Assembly (NCBI RefSeq): GCF_027571385.1
Contig: NZ_CP085636.1
Coordinates: 930,001-994,000, forward strand
DNA: 64,000 bases
Direction of reading: 5' to 3'
Source of the DNA: Shewanella sp. MTB7
Lineage (GTDB): Bacteria; Pseudomonadota; Gammaproteobacteria; Enterobacterales; Shewanellaceae
Position 1 is the first letter of the stretch; every line of letters starts with the position of its first letter. The notes beneath the pieces were generated by a model. The model saw only the letters and a list, made by a program, of their open reading frames with translations. It did not search any database and had not been told where the DNA came from. The translations under genes were made by a program, and so were the position numbers. This document shows positions 45,978 to 55,527 of this stretch, in pieces.

Positions 45978-47053
45978 GTACAATCAAGCAGTTTTACAGT
46001 AAGGAATACCTCCAAGAGCAAGCCTCTTTGTGGATTAGTCGTATCGATAGAGGCTTGTCTGATACTGAAATAGAGTCATTGTCAAAATGGGTAGGCGAAA
46101 ATAAGGCTAATCAAGATGCTTTGTTTGATATGGCCTCATATTGGGATGATTTAAGCGTCCTAAATGAGTTGAGTGTACTTTTTCCTCTTGAACAATCTAA
46201 TGCTAAATCAAAATGGCGATTCCTTGCAATTGCTGCAAGTTTTCTGTTGCTCAGCTTTATTGGTGGGAACTGGATTTTTGATAGTCCGTTGTCCCAATTT
46301 ATTCAGGGAGAATCCCAAGACTATGTACAGACGTTAACAACCCCTATAGGTCAGCAAACCACCTTTTCGATGCCAGATGGTACTCGAGTTTTATTAAATA
46401 CAAACAGTGTTGTCGAAGTAAAATATTCATCAAACTATCGTCAACTTACCCTTGTGAGAGGGGAGGCTAAATTTGATGTGGCTAAAGATAAGTTGAGGCC
46501 ATTTAGCGTTACTGTTGGTAAACAATCAGTTACTGCATTAGGCACTATTTTCAATGTACAGAAAAATAGTGAATTTGAGATGGAGTTAGTGGTTACTCAC
46601 GGCAGAGTGTTGGTCACTTCAGCAGACAAGAGTATTGAACAAATCACCCAATCGTTGAAGAGTGCGTCGAAAGCAAGCTTACCAGGCCTATTAGTATCAA
46701 CAGGTGAGAAGGTGGTGATTGCTGAAAACAGTAATCTAGCCATCGAAACTTTGCCGTTAGACCAAATGCAACGAGACCTGGCTTGGCAGCAAGGCATGCT
46801 TATTTTTGAGGGGGAGCCCTTGTCGCAAGCATTAGATGATGTGAGCCGTTACACATCAGCCAAGTTTGATATTGTCGATCCTGAGTTATCGCAGTTGAAA
46901 GTGGCTGGGTATTTTAAAGCGGGCGATGTGGATGGGTTATTGGCTTCGTTAAACAGTAACTTTAGCATTGTTTTTGTTAAAGATAGTGACAACGTTATCC
47001 ATTTAACGGCTGCTACTGACGCAAAGGTTAAAAAAAATTTAAAAGTACCATAG
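45974..47053 (+). CDS. FecR-like anti-sigma regulator
   Basis: Protein of 359 residues. An N-terminal cytoplasmic region binding the sigma factor (W-I-S-R-I-D-R-G-L-S) is followed by one transmembrane helix near residues 80-98 and a periplasmic FecR domain (T-P-I-G-Q-Q-T-T-F-S-M-P-D-G-T-R-V) with a C-terminal STN-like piece. It senses the occupied receptor through the receptor's STN domain and releases the sigma factor. Coupled to the sigma gene by ATGA overlap. Confidence 0.9.
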   Translation: MSTIKQFYSKEYLQEQASLWISRIDRGLSDTEIESLSKWVGENKANQDALFDMASYWDDLSVLNELSVLFPLEQSNAKSKWRFLAIAASFLLLSFIGGNWIFDSPLSQFIQGESQDYVQTLTTPIGQQTTFSMPDGTRVLLNTNSVVEVKYSSNYRQLTLVRGEAKFDVAKDKLRPFSVTVGKQSVTALGTIFNVQKNSEFEMELVVTHGRVLVTSADKSIEQITQSLKSASKASLPGLLVSTGEKVVIAENSNLAIETLPLDQMQRDLAWQQGMLIFEGEPLSQALDDVSRYTSAKFDIVDPELSQLKVAGYFKAGDVDGLLASLNSNFSIVFVKDSDNVIHLTAATDAKVKKNLKVP

Positions 47054-47102
47054 AGGATTTTTCTTTCTGAACTGTTTATTAATACTGCGTAGATGGCAAA
47101 CA

Positions 47103-50000
47103 TTGGTTTGTCCGAAGCAAATTACGATAATACAAACATGCTGCCTGATGCTGAGCTGTACGGTGTTATTTTTTACTCCGTATGCGTTAGCCGATAATTT
47201 GATTCGCTTTGATATTGATAAACAACGAGCTGATAAAGCCATTATTGAGTTTGCTAAACGGTCTAATCAAACGATAGTTTTTCCGTTTGATTTAACTAAA
47301 AAGCATGAATCAAATAATTTAAAAGGTTATTACTCAGTTACTTCCGGTTTAAAAAAATTACTAAATGGTACTGGATTAATCGCTGTTGTTAATCTCTCTG
47401 GTCTATTGAGCATTCAAGCTGATGAACAGGATAGGATAAATACAATAATGAAAAAAACAACAATTGCAGCGCTAATTCCTCTGGTGATAGGGACAACAAC
47501 TCCGGTTGCACAAGCTGAAGATGCAGCACAACTTGAGGATGAAATTGAATCAATCTCGGTGATCGGCAGTCGTGTTCCCGGTCGAAGCTCAAATGAGTTG
47601 CCTGTTCCTGTCGATATTCTGACAGCTGAGGACTTGGCTAATACGGGTCAAACTGAAGTCGGACGCATGCTACAAGCTATCGCCCCTTCATTTAACTTTT
47701 CAAGTTCAGCAATCAGTGACGGTACGGATGCATTACGCCCGGCAACACTGCGTGGTCTAGGCCCTGATCAAACCTTAGTATTGATTAACGGCAAGCGACG
47801 TCACCAAGCGAGCCTTATCCACATCAATACATCCGTTGGTAGAGGCACTGCGGGTACCGACATGAATGCGATCCCAGTGGCTGCAATTAAGCGTATTGAA
47901 GTATTGCGTGATGGCGCTGCTGCTCAATATGGATCAGATGCTATCGCAGGTGTGATTAACATTGTGTTAAAAGATGCCGATGATGGCGGTAAGATCGGTG
48001 TTTCCTATGGAGAGTATTCAGAAGGTGATGGTGAAACCACCAATATTGATATCACCAAGGGATTTGCATTAGGGGATGATGGATTTTTAGATGCAACGTT
48101 TAATTTTAGGGATCGTGGGTCGACTAATAGAGCCGGACTTCATGGTTCTTGCCAGTTCTCTGGGTGCACCGATGCAGGAAATGGCGCAAAATTAGCGGGT
48201 GATCCTCGTGAGCTCACAGCGAGTAGAAATACGTTTCGAATTGGTGATGCAAAATCTGAGCAGATTGGTGTTGTGGTTAATACGGGGTTTGAGCTTGATG
48301 AAGGTGAACTGTATGGCTTTATCACCTACTCACATCGTGACAACGAGTCAGCCGCTTTCTTCCGCCACAACAATAACAATGGTGGTAACGCTCCTTTACA
48401 AGATGGTGATGCGACGATACCTGCGGGCTTCCTGCCTAAAATCAACTCCAAGATCAGTGATGTATCATATAACTTTGGTTACAACACCGAGTTTGATAAT
48501 GATGCAACGTTAGATCTGTCATACACCTATGGTCGTAATAAAATTGACTATACAACCAGTGACACGATTAACTCATCTTACGCAAACTCACTACTTTATA
48601 CCTCTACCATGACGGCTGATGAAATTAGATCTTCCGTGCCTCGTGAAGGTTTTGCTTATGGATTAGAGCTTTCATTGCAAACCATCAATTTGGATTATAC
48701 CCAACAGTTTGATCTGTTTGGTCTGGCCATGGGAGCAGAAATAAGGACTGATGAATACCGTGTAAATCCTGGGGAAGAGTATTCTTATCGAGATTATGAC
48801 ACCGAGTCAGGTGTGAGTTTGTATGCCACGGATCGCAGTGCTGGTACTCAAGGTTTTGGGGGCATTGGTCCAGTTTCTGCAGTTGATGAGTCCCGTGATG
48901 TTATCTCATTTTATGCTGAGTTAGAGGCTGATATTACTGATGATTTGCTGGTGAGTGGTGCGGCACGTTATGACAATTATGATGGCTTCGGTGACAGTAC
49001 TAACTTTAAGATAGCGGCAAACTGGTCAATCACTGATGATATTTCACTTCGAAGTGCTGCGAGTACGGGTTTTAGAGCTCCATCCATGCAGCAACTGTAT
49101 TTCAACAATATTAGTACGCAGTTTATTACTAACCCTGCCGATCCTACAGGTGATCAAATTGCCGTGCAGATTGGTACTTTTAGAAACGACAGTGAGCTAG
49201 CAAAATCGATCGGTATTCCTGAACTAAAAGAAGAGGAGTCGACTAACTTCAGTGTTGGAGCTGTGTTCGACTTTGATTCTGGCATTAATTTAACGGTGGA
49301 TTATTACGCTATTGATATCGATGATCGCATTGTTATCAGTAATAAATTGGGTTATGGCCTTAACAATCAGTTAGATAATGCACTTACTGCAGCCGGTGCT
49401 GGAGCGGGTCAGTTCTTCTTAAACGGTGCAGACACTGAGACAAGAGGTGTGGATATCATTGCTACTTGGAATACAGAAGTATTAAGCGGTGATCTGAAAT
49501 TAACTTTTGCGGCTAATTTTACTAAAACAGAAGTGACAGATATTTTTACTCCACCTAACAGTGCGTTGGATGGGATCCCACCGGAAGACATTTTTTCTGA
49601 GCAGGATATCTCAATTATTGAAGATTGGCAGCCAGAGGATCGCATTAACCTTAATGGATTATACACAGTGGGTGATTTTAGCGTGAACTTAGCGTTTAAT
49701 CGTTATGGTGAATACACGGTGACCGATGGTGATAGCCAAACCTATGGGGCAGAAATCTTAACCGATCTGAGAATTAATTATCATCTGACCGATAACTTAT
49801 CATTCAATGTTGGCGGTAATAACATTTTTGATGTTTACCCTGATGAAAATGAGATTGGTAACTCAAGAACTGGCGTTATTGTTGATGGTGATGGCAATGA
49901 AATCGTCAACAGTCCTGGGGTGTTTACCTACTCACGCCGCTCTGCACCTTTTGGCTTTAATGGTGCTTATTTCTATGCCGGAGCTGAGTACAGTTTCTAG
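47103..50000 (+). CDS. STN-containing TonB-dependent receptor (FecA-like)
   Basis: Receptor of about 965 residues from a TTG at 47103; the true start is uncertain, as no strong Shine-Dalgarno is seen and an ATG lies at 47148. A signal peptide (L-F-F-T-P-Y-A-L-A) leads to an STN signalling domain (about 31-105). Then comes a second signal-like segment, M-K-K-T-T-I-A-A-L-I-P-L with P-V-A-Q-A, at residues 116-138, a TonB-box region, the plug (R-D-G-A-A-A-Q-Y-G-S-D-A-I-A-G) and a barrel ending in Y-S-F. With the upstream sigma and anti-sigma genes it forms a ligand-sensing uptake system, probably for a siderophore or sugar-like ligand. Receptor class is clear; ligand is not. Confidence 0.85.
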   Translation: MVCPKQITIIQTCCLMLSCTVLFFTPYALADNLIRFDIDKQRADKAIIEFAKRSNQTIVFPFDLTKKHESNNLKGYYSVTSGLKKLLNGTGLIAVVNLSGLLSIQADEQDRINTIMKKTTIAALIPLVIGTTTPVAQAEDAAQLEDEIESISVIGSRVPGRSSNELPVPVDILTAEDLANTGQTEVGRMLQAIAPSFNFSSSAISDGTDALRPATLRGLGPDQTLVLINGKRRHQASLIHINTSVGRGTAGTDMNAIPVAAIKRIEVLRDGAAAQYGSDAIAGVINIVLKDADDGGKIGVSYGEYSEGDGETTNIDITKGFALGDDGFLDATFNFRDRGSTNRAGLHGSCQFSGCTDAGNGAKLAGDPRELTASRNTFRIGDAKSEQIGVVVNTGFELDEGELYGFITYSHRDNESAAFFRHNNNNGGNAPLQDGDATIPAGFLPKINSKISDVSYNFGYNTEFDNDATLDLSYTYGRNKIDYTTSDTINSSYANSLLYTSTMTADEIRSSVPREGFAYGLELSLQTINLDYTQQFDLFGLAMGAEIRTDEYRVNPGEEYSYRDYDTESGVSLYATDRSAGTQGFGGIGPVSAVDESRDVISFYAELEADITDDLLVSGAARYDNYDGFGDSTNFKIAANWSITDDISLRSAASTGFRAPSMQQLYFNNISTQFITNPADPTGDQIAVQIGTFRNDSELAKSIGIPELKEEESTNFSVGAVFDFDSGINLTVDYYAIDIDDRIVISNKLGYGLNNQLDNALTAAGAGAGQFFLNGADTETRGVDIIATWNTEVLSGDLKLTFAANFTKTEVTDIFTPPNSALDGIPPEDIFSEQDISIIEDWQPEDRINLNGLYTVGDFSVNLAFNRYGEYTVTDGDSQTYGAEILTDLRINYHLTDNLSFNVGGNNIFDVYPDENEIGNSRTGVIVDGDGNEIVNSPGVFTYSRRSAPFGFNGAYFYAGAEYSF

Positions 50001-50036
50001 TCTAGTAATGTTGGTTTAATTATTTAGTACATCCAA

Positions 50037-50067
50037 TAAAAAACCTAGCAATCGCTAGGTTTTTTTA
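50037..50067. terminator. Bidirectional terminator between receptor and rhlE
   Basis: AAACCTAGC pairs with GCTAGGTTT, loop AATC, with an A-run before and a T-run after. It serves the convergent receptor and rhlE genes. Confidence 0.93.
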
Positions 50068-50093
50068 ATGGCTAAAACTAATACCAAGTGCGT

Positions 50094-51566
50094 TTACTTG
50101 CCCCAAATACTGCTATTTGATGTTGGTTTTGACGCCGGTGAGCTTGATGAGGCCTGGCTTGAAGGCCTGCGTGAGCGGCTATGACTAGAATTACTGTCAT
50201 TAGGCTGATGACCTCGAGCGGTATCACCACTACGTTGACCATCTTTATGCTCTGTCTTGGTTTCAGTGTTTCTGCGTGGACGTCTGTCAGAGTTGCTGCC
50301 AGAGTCATTACGTGCACCACTATTGCCACGAGGCTGACTATTACCATTACGGCCATTGCCTCTGCCATTAGCATTTCGTGGACCACGGTTTTGACCATGT
50401 CTACTGCTATCGAGATCATTTTCAGGCAAGACTTTAGTTGGCACAAAACCCTCAATCTCTTTACGAGGAATATTTTGCTTAATTAAACGCTCGATATCTC
50501 TAAGCAGTTTAGTTTCATCACCGCTGACCAGAGAAACTGCCTGACCGTTAGCACCAGCACGACCGGTACGACCGATGCGATGAACATAATCCTCAGGCAC
50601 GTTCGGTAGATCGAAGTTGACTACGTTTGGCAGTTGATCAATATCAATACCGCGAGCTGCGATATCAGTTGCAACTAACACGCGAACTTCACCACTTTTG
50701 AAGTTAGCGAGTGCTTTAGTACGCGCTCCTTGGCTCTTGTTACCGTGAATGGCTGCAGCGGTGAGTCCACTCGCTTCTAAGTTTTTAGCGATACGGTTGG
50801 CGCCATGTTTGGTACGGCTAAAGACTAATACTTGCTTCCACTCATTTTGCTTGATCAAGTGTATCAGTGCTGCGGTCTTCTGATTCTGATCAACCGGGTA
50901 GATATACTGCTCAACAGTTTTCGCTGTGGCATTACGCGGTGTAACCGATATCTCAACTGGGTTGTTGACTAAGCCTTTAGCTAACTTACGGATATCATCA
51001 GAGAAGGTTGCTGAGAACATTAAGTTCTGACGCTTAGCGGGTAATACCTTAAGAATTTTTTTAATGTCATGAATAAAGCCCATATCTAACATACGGTCGG
51101 CTTCATCGAGAATAAGGACTTCAAGTTGGCTGAAGTTGACGGCGCGTTGGTTATACAGGTCGAGTAAACGCCCTGGTGTTGCGACCAATATGTCGACACC
51201 TTTACCTAACTTGGATATTTGTGGACCGATACCTACACCGCCGAAGATCACAGCCGAGTTAAGGGGTAAAAACTTACCATAAGTTTCTACGCTCTCAGCA
51301 ACTTGGGCTGCTAACTCACGAGTCGGTGTTAATACCAGAGCTCGAACTTGCTTAGCCTGTGCTCGTTGCCCTTTACTTAAAAGCTCTAAAAGAGGCAGGG
51401 TAAAGCCTGCTGTTTTACCTGTACCAGTTTGAGCTGCGGCCATCACATCCTTGCCTTCGAGCACGGCCGGAATAGCCTGAGCTTGAATTGGCGAAGGTGT
51501 ATCGTAACCTTTTAAGGCAACAGCTTTTAATATTGGGGCAGATAACCCCAGGGAGGTAAAACTCAT
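50094..51566 (-). CDS. rhlE: DEAD-box RNA helicase RhlE
   Basis: ATP-dependent RNA helicase of 490 residues. Motifs in order: Q motif near residue 3-30 (F-T-S-L-G-L...P-I-Q), Walker [23 protein letters not shown], and H-R-I-G-R-T-G-R. The C-terminus is a basic, low-complexity tail rich in Asn, Gly, Ser and Arg typical of RhlE, and likely binds RNA. Members help with ribosome assembly and cold adaptation. Confidence 0.93.
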   Translation of the reverse strand: MSFTSLGLSAPILKAVALKGYDTPSPIQAQAIPAVLEGKDVMAAAQTGTGKTAGFTLPLLELLSKGQRAQAKQVRALVLTPTRELAAQVAESVETYGKFLPLNSAVIFGGVGIGPQISKLGKGVDILVATPGRLLDLYNQRAVNFSQLEVLILDEADRMLDMGFIHDIKKILKVLPAKRQNLMFSATFSDDIRKLAKGLVNNPVEISVTPRNATAKTVEQYIYPVDQNQKTAALIHLIKQNEWKQVLVFSRTKHGANRIAKNLEASGLTAAAIHGNKSQGARTKALANFKSGEVRVLVATDIAARGIDIDQLPNVVNFDLPNVPEDYVHRIGRTGRAGANGQAVSLVSGDETKLLRDIERLIKQNIPRKEIEGFVPTKVLPENDLDSSRHGQNRGPRNANGRGNGRNGNSQPRGNSGARNDSGSNSDRRPRRNTETKTEHKDGQRSGDTARGHQPNDSNSSHSRSRRPSSQASSSSPASKPTSNSSIWGK

Positions 51567-51872
51567 AGATTGGTCTCTCGGTGCATAAAACAGCAGAATT
51601 CAGGGTGCCAGTGACTCTGGCGGGCGTGTATCTTACAGGATGCTGGCAAAAAGAGCTAATTATTAAGCAAATGTAGGCTGCTTTACTTTGTAGGCGAGCT
51701 TTCATTTACTAAGGTCTTTATGCTTAGCTCTGCTTGAGTTGAGCATAATCACTAGTAGCTGAAATGACGTTAAATCATTTTGTTTAAACTCTGTACGTGT
51801 TACTCTCCCGCTTTGGCGTTCAGGATCTGGTTATCAACGCGGCGATATTTTCGTCATCGGTCTTTAAATGTT
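51567..51872. other. Noncoding between rhlE and DUF3565 gene
   Basis: 306 bases without a supported gene; divergent promoters are expected here. A frame runs on from 51780 but its first 31 codons show no conservation signal. Confidence 0.5.
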
Positions 51873-52076
51873 ATGAAACAAGCCATTGCAAGCTACCTTA
51901 AAGATGATGGTTATCAATGGGTTGCTAAACTCACATGCGGGCATAACCAGCATGTTAGGCATACGCCTCCTTGGGTCGTCAGGCCATGGGTGATAACAGA
52001 AAAAGGCAGAGCGTCTATGCTTGGATATCTCCTTGATTGCAAAAAATGTGATCTTGGTGAGCCGAAAGACACTTAG
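51873..52076 (+). CDS. Small conserved protein, DUF3565-like
   Basis: Protein of 67 residues. The ATG at 51873 begins the conserved part; the open frame extends to 51780 without similarity. The pattern W-V-A-K-L-T-C-G-H then Q-H-V-R-H-T-P-P-W and C-K-K-C resembles DUF3565; the Cys and His residues suggest a metal site. Function is unknown. Confidence 0.8.
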   Translation: MKQAIASYLKDDGYQWVAKLTCGHNQHVRHTPPWVVRPWVITEKGRASMLGYLLDCKKCDLGEPKDT

Positions 52077-52224
52077 TTATATCTGGTAATACGCCAAGCC
52101 AACATTATTTACTTTTATCCCTTAGAACGATTAAACGTTAGGGGATAAAGATAGCAACAACTGTTTACTTAACGCTTACCGATATAGGTTAGCGATGAGA
52201 CTTTATCTGTAGGAAATATGTAAC

Positions 52225-52572
52225 ATGACACAAACTAAGAAATTCGACTTTCGCATCGTTCAGGACAAGGACGTATGGGCCGCTGAAATTACCCGTCGTA
52301 TGACAGCGAGAAAGACGATCGTTTCGAAAAGAAAAACGGGCTTTGCAACAGAAGCTGAAGCTACTACTTGGGGCGAGAAAGAGCTTAAATCTTTCCTCGA
52401 CAAGTTGGTAGAGCGCAATGAGCGTAAAGCTAAGCAACGTGAAGTTCGTACTGAAGCTACAGCAGCTAAAGATCTAGCAGCTGATGTATGGCGTGAAGCT
52501 CGCGATATCGCCGATGGCGATAGCAAAGATTACTCTAATGATGATGATTACGAGTCTGATGAAGCTAAGTAA
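52225..52572 (+). CDS. Small conserved protein, DUF3622-like
   Basis: Protein of 115 residues: W-A-A-E-I-T-R-R-M-T near the start and G-F-A-T-E-A-E-A-T-T-W near residue 40, then a charged coiled-coil-like middle and an acidic C-terminus (D-D-D-Y-E-S-D-E). This matches the DUF3622 family as I remember it. Function unknown. A strong terminator follows. Confidence 0.8.
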   Translation: MTQTKKFDFRIVQDKDVWAAEITRRMTARKTIVSKRKTGFATEAEATTWGEKELKSFLDKLVERNERKAKQREVRTEATAAKDLAADVWREARDIADGDSKDYSNDDDYESDEAK

Positions 52573-52618
52573 TTAGCCATTCTGTAACCTAGTTTATCGT
52601 TTAACATTAGTATAATAG

Positions 52619-52653
52619 AAGGCCGGTTGAGCAAACGCTTACCGGCCTTTTTT
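52619..52653 (+). terminator. Rho-independent terminator after DUF3622-like gene
   Basis: AAGGCCGGT pairs with ACCGGCCTT (inner pairing of AGC with GCT) and is followed by a T-run. Confidence 0.93.
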
Positions 52654-52800
52654 GTGTTTGGGAAACACAAAATCGTTATAAACTTGCCTGATAGCAAGTT
52701 TCAAATATCTTTTGTGTTGGTTTCATTGGGCTGTTTGTTGTTTGATTGATTTTAGGTAAGCATGGCTTTCTTGATATCTATAGTCTGCGGCTCGCTTAAT

Positions 52801-52910
52801 GTGTAAACACTTCTGCGACACGCCGCAAGCACAATCCCTGTGGGCTCTGCCGTGACATCCATGTCACGGAAGGTCACAGCCGCATTCACACCTAATTGTT
52901 TATCTCTTCG
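52801..52910 (-). repeat. Structured ANGGA repeat, copy A
   Basis: Read on the minus strand it begins CGAAGAGATAAAC. Hairpin 1 is CCGTGAC-ATGGAT-GTCACGG (52850-52869, perfect 7-bp stem). Hairpin 2 is CAC-AGGGATT-GTG (52830-52842). Outer arms GGCTGTGAC and GTCGCAG pair, as do GTGTGAA and TTTACAC. Both loops contain ANGGA. Confidence 0.8.
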
Positions 52911-53073
52911 ATGTAAGGTTTGTGGTTGTAGAACGTTTCAGGACAAAAGCTTGCTGACTTGCTTGATAGCAAGTTTCAAATATCTTTGTGGTTGGTTTCA
53001 TTGGGCGAGATTGGTATTTAGTTAGCTGACAGCAAGCCATTACTTTAATCCAGTTAATTGCTTGCAGCAGGCC

Positions 53074-53173
53074 GATGTGCAGATACTTCAGTGAGACGAC
53101 GCAAGTACAATCCCTGTAGTCTCTACGATGACATCCATGTCATCGCATCTACACCTGAGTGTTTATCTCTTCG
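53074..53173 (-). repeat. Structured ANGGA repeat, copy B
   Basis: Minus-strand reading. Hairpin 1 CGATGAC-ATGGAT-GTCATCG (53126-53145), hairpin 2 TAC-AGGGATT-GTA (53106-53118). Outer arm GTGTAGATGC pairs with GTATCTGCAC allowing G-U. It lacks the middle CTGCGAG arm of the other copies. Confidence 0.8.
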
Positions 53174-53224
53174 AATTAGGCTTTGTCGTTATTACTCATT
53201 TCTGGACAGAATGTATGGTACGCC

Positions 53225-53452
53225 CCGTTATTGCAAATAATAAAGCAAGATAACAGGAGTTGGTTTGCGCTAATGTATTCAGAGTCTATTGAGACCTTCA
53301 TTAGTCCCAGCTCTACGATGAGATCCGCGCCAGATTGTCCTCAAAAACGAGAAAGCATATTAATTGCTGTTCTGTCCATCAGGTCTTCAATCTGGTGGTC
53401 TAACCGTTTTGTCATCTATTTTTATCATCTGCAAACTCGGTAGTAACTCGAT
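53225..53452 (-). ncRNA. Candidate guide (seek/bridge) RNA region of the IS
   Basis: About 228 noncoding bases between the end of the transposase gene and the inverted repeat. In IS1111-type elements the guide RNA is made from this side of the transposase. A hairpin such as CCATCAGGTCTTCAATCTGGTGG-like pairing (53378-53400) is visible. The RNA itself is inferred. Confidence 0.4.
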
Positions 53453-54469
53453 TTAAACTCTTAACTCAAACGCTTTCTGGCTTGTCATTACTGACCAAGC
53501 TATACGCGCTAATTTATTTGCTAATGCGACAACCGCAACATTGAACGGTTTCCTCATTCTTAACTCTGTTAACCAATGACCAAAATACCGTTCAGATGTC
53601 TCAGGCCTTGACACAATGACTCGTGCGGCATCAACAAACAATTCTCGCAGTTCTTTATTACCCCGTTTAGAAATGCCAAGCATTCTTGTCTTTCCCCCTG
53701 TGGAGTATTGAAACGGAACCAGACCAATCCAAGCAGCAAAATTTCGGCCATTCTTAAAATCTGATGCGTTCCCTACATTTGATAAGCAACAAGCAGCTGT
53801 CATTGGCCCTACACCAGGTATTGACTGTAGTAACTGCATTAATGGGTTTTCATTAAGTAACAACTGCAATTTCTTATCTTGTTTTTTTATTAATTCGTTC
53901 AGATGTTTGTAGTATTCATGTAACTCCTGCAACTCGACCATCAATGTTAAAGGGATCGGTTCACCTTTATCTGCTAGCCATTGGAACAGCTTTTTCATAT
54001 GGGCATGGCCTCTAGGAAAGCTCATACCAAACTCAAGCAACATAGAGCCAATTCTATTCATGCTGGCAGTTCTTTCTTTGATGTAGCCCGAACGTATACG
54101 ACGAATGACAGTGGCGACTTGTGCGGTTTCACTTTTTGGTGATGTGAATCTCATGCTGGGCCTCATTGCCGCTTCAGCAATGGCATCTGCATCAATGAAG
54201 TCATTTTTGTGAGTTTTAACGTAAGGTTTTACATATTGAGCGGGGATCAATTTAACTTGATGACCATATGACTCACATTTTCTAGCAAGCCAATGGCAGC
54301 CACCACAGGCTTCCATTGCAATGATGGTTGGCTCTTGAATGGATAAAAATTGAATCAGCCTCGGTCTGGTTAATTTCTTACGAAGCACTTCCCTCCCGGC
54401 ATAGTCATGAGCAATAAGATGAAATGTGCTTTTACCTAAATCAATCCCTATAACGCGAAAGTTAGACAT
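53453..54469 (-). CDS. IS110-family transposase
   Basis: Intact transposase of 338 residues from the ATG at 54469 (three codons inside the longest frame). The N-terminal RuvC-like DEDD domain has IGIDLGKSTFHL (Asp), A-M-E-A-C-G (Glu) and K-N-D-F-I-D-A-D-A-I-A (two Asp). The C-terminal transposase domain has L-L-Q-S-I-P-G-V-G-P and Q-Y-S-T-G-G-K-T-R, the latter with the candidate catalytic Ser, then G-I-S-K-R-G-N. The gene is unbroken, so the element may be active. Confidence 0.93.
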   Translation of the reverse strand: MSNFRVIGIDLGKSTFHLIAHDYAGREVLRKKLTRPRLIQFLSIQEPTIIAMEACGGCHWLARKCESYGHQVKLIPAQYVKPYVKTHKNDFIDADAIAEAAMRPSMRFTSPKSETAQVATVIRRIRSGYIKERTASMNRIGSMLLEFGMSFPRGHAHMKKLFQWLADKGEPIPLTLMVELQELHEYYKHLNELIKKQDKKLQLLLNENPLMQLLQSIPGVGPMTAACCLSNVGNASDFKNGRNFAAWIGLVPFQYSTGGKTRMLGISKRGNKELRELFVDAARVIVSRPETSERYFGHWLTELRMRKPFNVAVVALANKLARIAWSVMTSQKAFELRV

Positions 54470-54583
54470 GATGATCACCTCTTATTTGTTAACCAGACAA
54501 ACTGGAGTTTAACACTAGGTTGGGGCGTACCATCTTATTAACGAGTCAGTAACTTAAATCTTAGGTCACTGACAAAGCCAAAT

Positions 54584-54697
54584 CGAAGAGGCTTATGAAC
54601 AGGTGTAAGTGAGCTCGAGAACTTCGATTTCAAGGATGAAATCGTAGAGCGCCCATGGATGGGTTTACAGCGTACCGAGAGATTACTTGCACGTAAG
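54584..54697 (+). repeat. Structured ANGGA repeat, copy C
   Basis: Hairpin 1 CGATTTC-AAGGAT-GAAATCG (54625-54644). Hairpin 2 CCC-ATGGAT-GGG (54652-54663). Outer arm is weaker here than in D and E. Confidence 0.8.
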
Positions 54698-54860
54698 CAC
54701 GCTGCAAGCGATAGATCACAATGAAGGGCAGACCTTCAAAAACTCACCCAATACCAAAAATTCAAATGAACCAAACCAGAAAATGTAATCAGTATTCATT
54801 CGAAGGCTAGCAAGTTTTGGGGCAAAAATCAGTTTCGAATCCTAACAAGTAAAGCCAAAT

Positions 54861-54971
54861 CGAAGAGACTTATAAACAGGTGTAGATACGGCTGCGAGTT
54901 TCGGTTTCAGGGATGAAACCGTAAAGCGGCCAGGGATGGCTTCACAGCGTCTCGCAGAAGTGTCTGCACAT
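54861..54971 (+). repeat. Structured ANGGA repeat, copy D
   Basis: Hairpin 1 CGGTTTC-AGGGAT-GAAACCG (54902-54921). Hairpin 2 GCC-AGGGAT-GGC (54929-54940). Enclosing stem CTGCGAG (54892-54898) and CTCGCAG (54951-54957), perfect 7 bp. Confidence 0.8.
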
Positions 54972-55527
54972 ACCTCGCTGGAGGCGATAATCAGCAATGT
55001 AGATACAAGATTCAACAACACACCCAACACCAAATTAAGCTAGAAGCTAAACAAGAGAATGTAACCACCTTCATTCGAAGACTAACAAGCTGGATCCTGA
55101 AACTAGTTCAGGATGACGGCAAAAAAGATTAACTCCAATACTAACTCAGTCAAAAGCTAAATCAAAAAATGTAACTCTGTTCAACGTAGATTTACCTCCA
55201 TCTTTACCTCTGTGTACTCCGTGAAGCGCAGCACAATAACCTCCCTGTTTAACAGCCAGTTCTACAGTCCCTGTATCTCGTTCATAAGCTTATGGCTTCG
55301 CCATATTCACCGTGGTGAGAACAAGCTTTTGTCTTTTAGCTAAACAATCCAAACAAAGACTATTCACCACGGAGGACACAGATCTCACGGAGAAGTGCAA
55401 AACAAAGTACAACATCACAACCGAATATCAAATGAGCCAAAACAGAAAATGTAATCAGTCTTCATTTGAAGGCTAGCAAGTTTTGGGGCAGAAACGTTTT
55501 ACAAAATGCTACCAAGTAAAACCAAAT

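Larger units (their letters stand above)
52654..53212. other. Repeat-rich noncoding, left arm
   Basis: No gene. It contains two tandem units of about 277 bp, each with a TTGATAGCAAGTTTCAAATAT-type leader (52683 and 52960) followed by a structured repeat (copies A and B). Confidence 0.7.
53213..54534 (-). mobile_element. IS110-family element (IS1111-like)
   Basis: Bounded by a perfect 12-bp inverted repeat ATGGTACGCCCC (53213-53224) and GGGGCGTACCAT (54523-54534), about 1.32 kb apart. Inside lie one transposase gene and about 230 bases of noncoding DNA after it. A second, shorter inverted pair TTAAACTC (near 53451) and GAGTTTAA (near 54504) hugs the gene. Terminal or subterminal repeats of about 12 bp are typical of the IS1111 group. 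The exact outer ends may lie a few bases beyond. It sits between two arrays of structured repeats. Confidence 0.8.
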
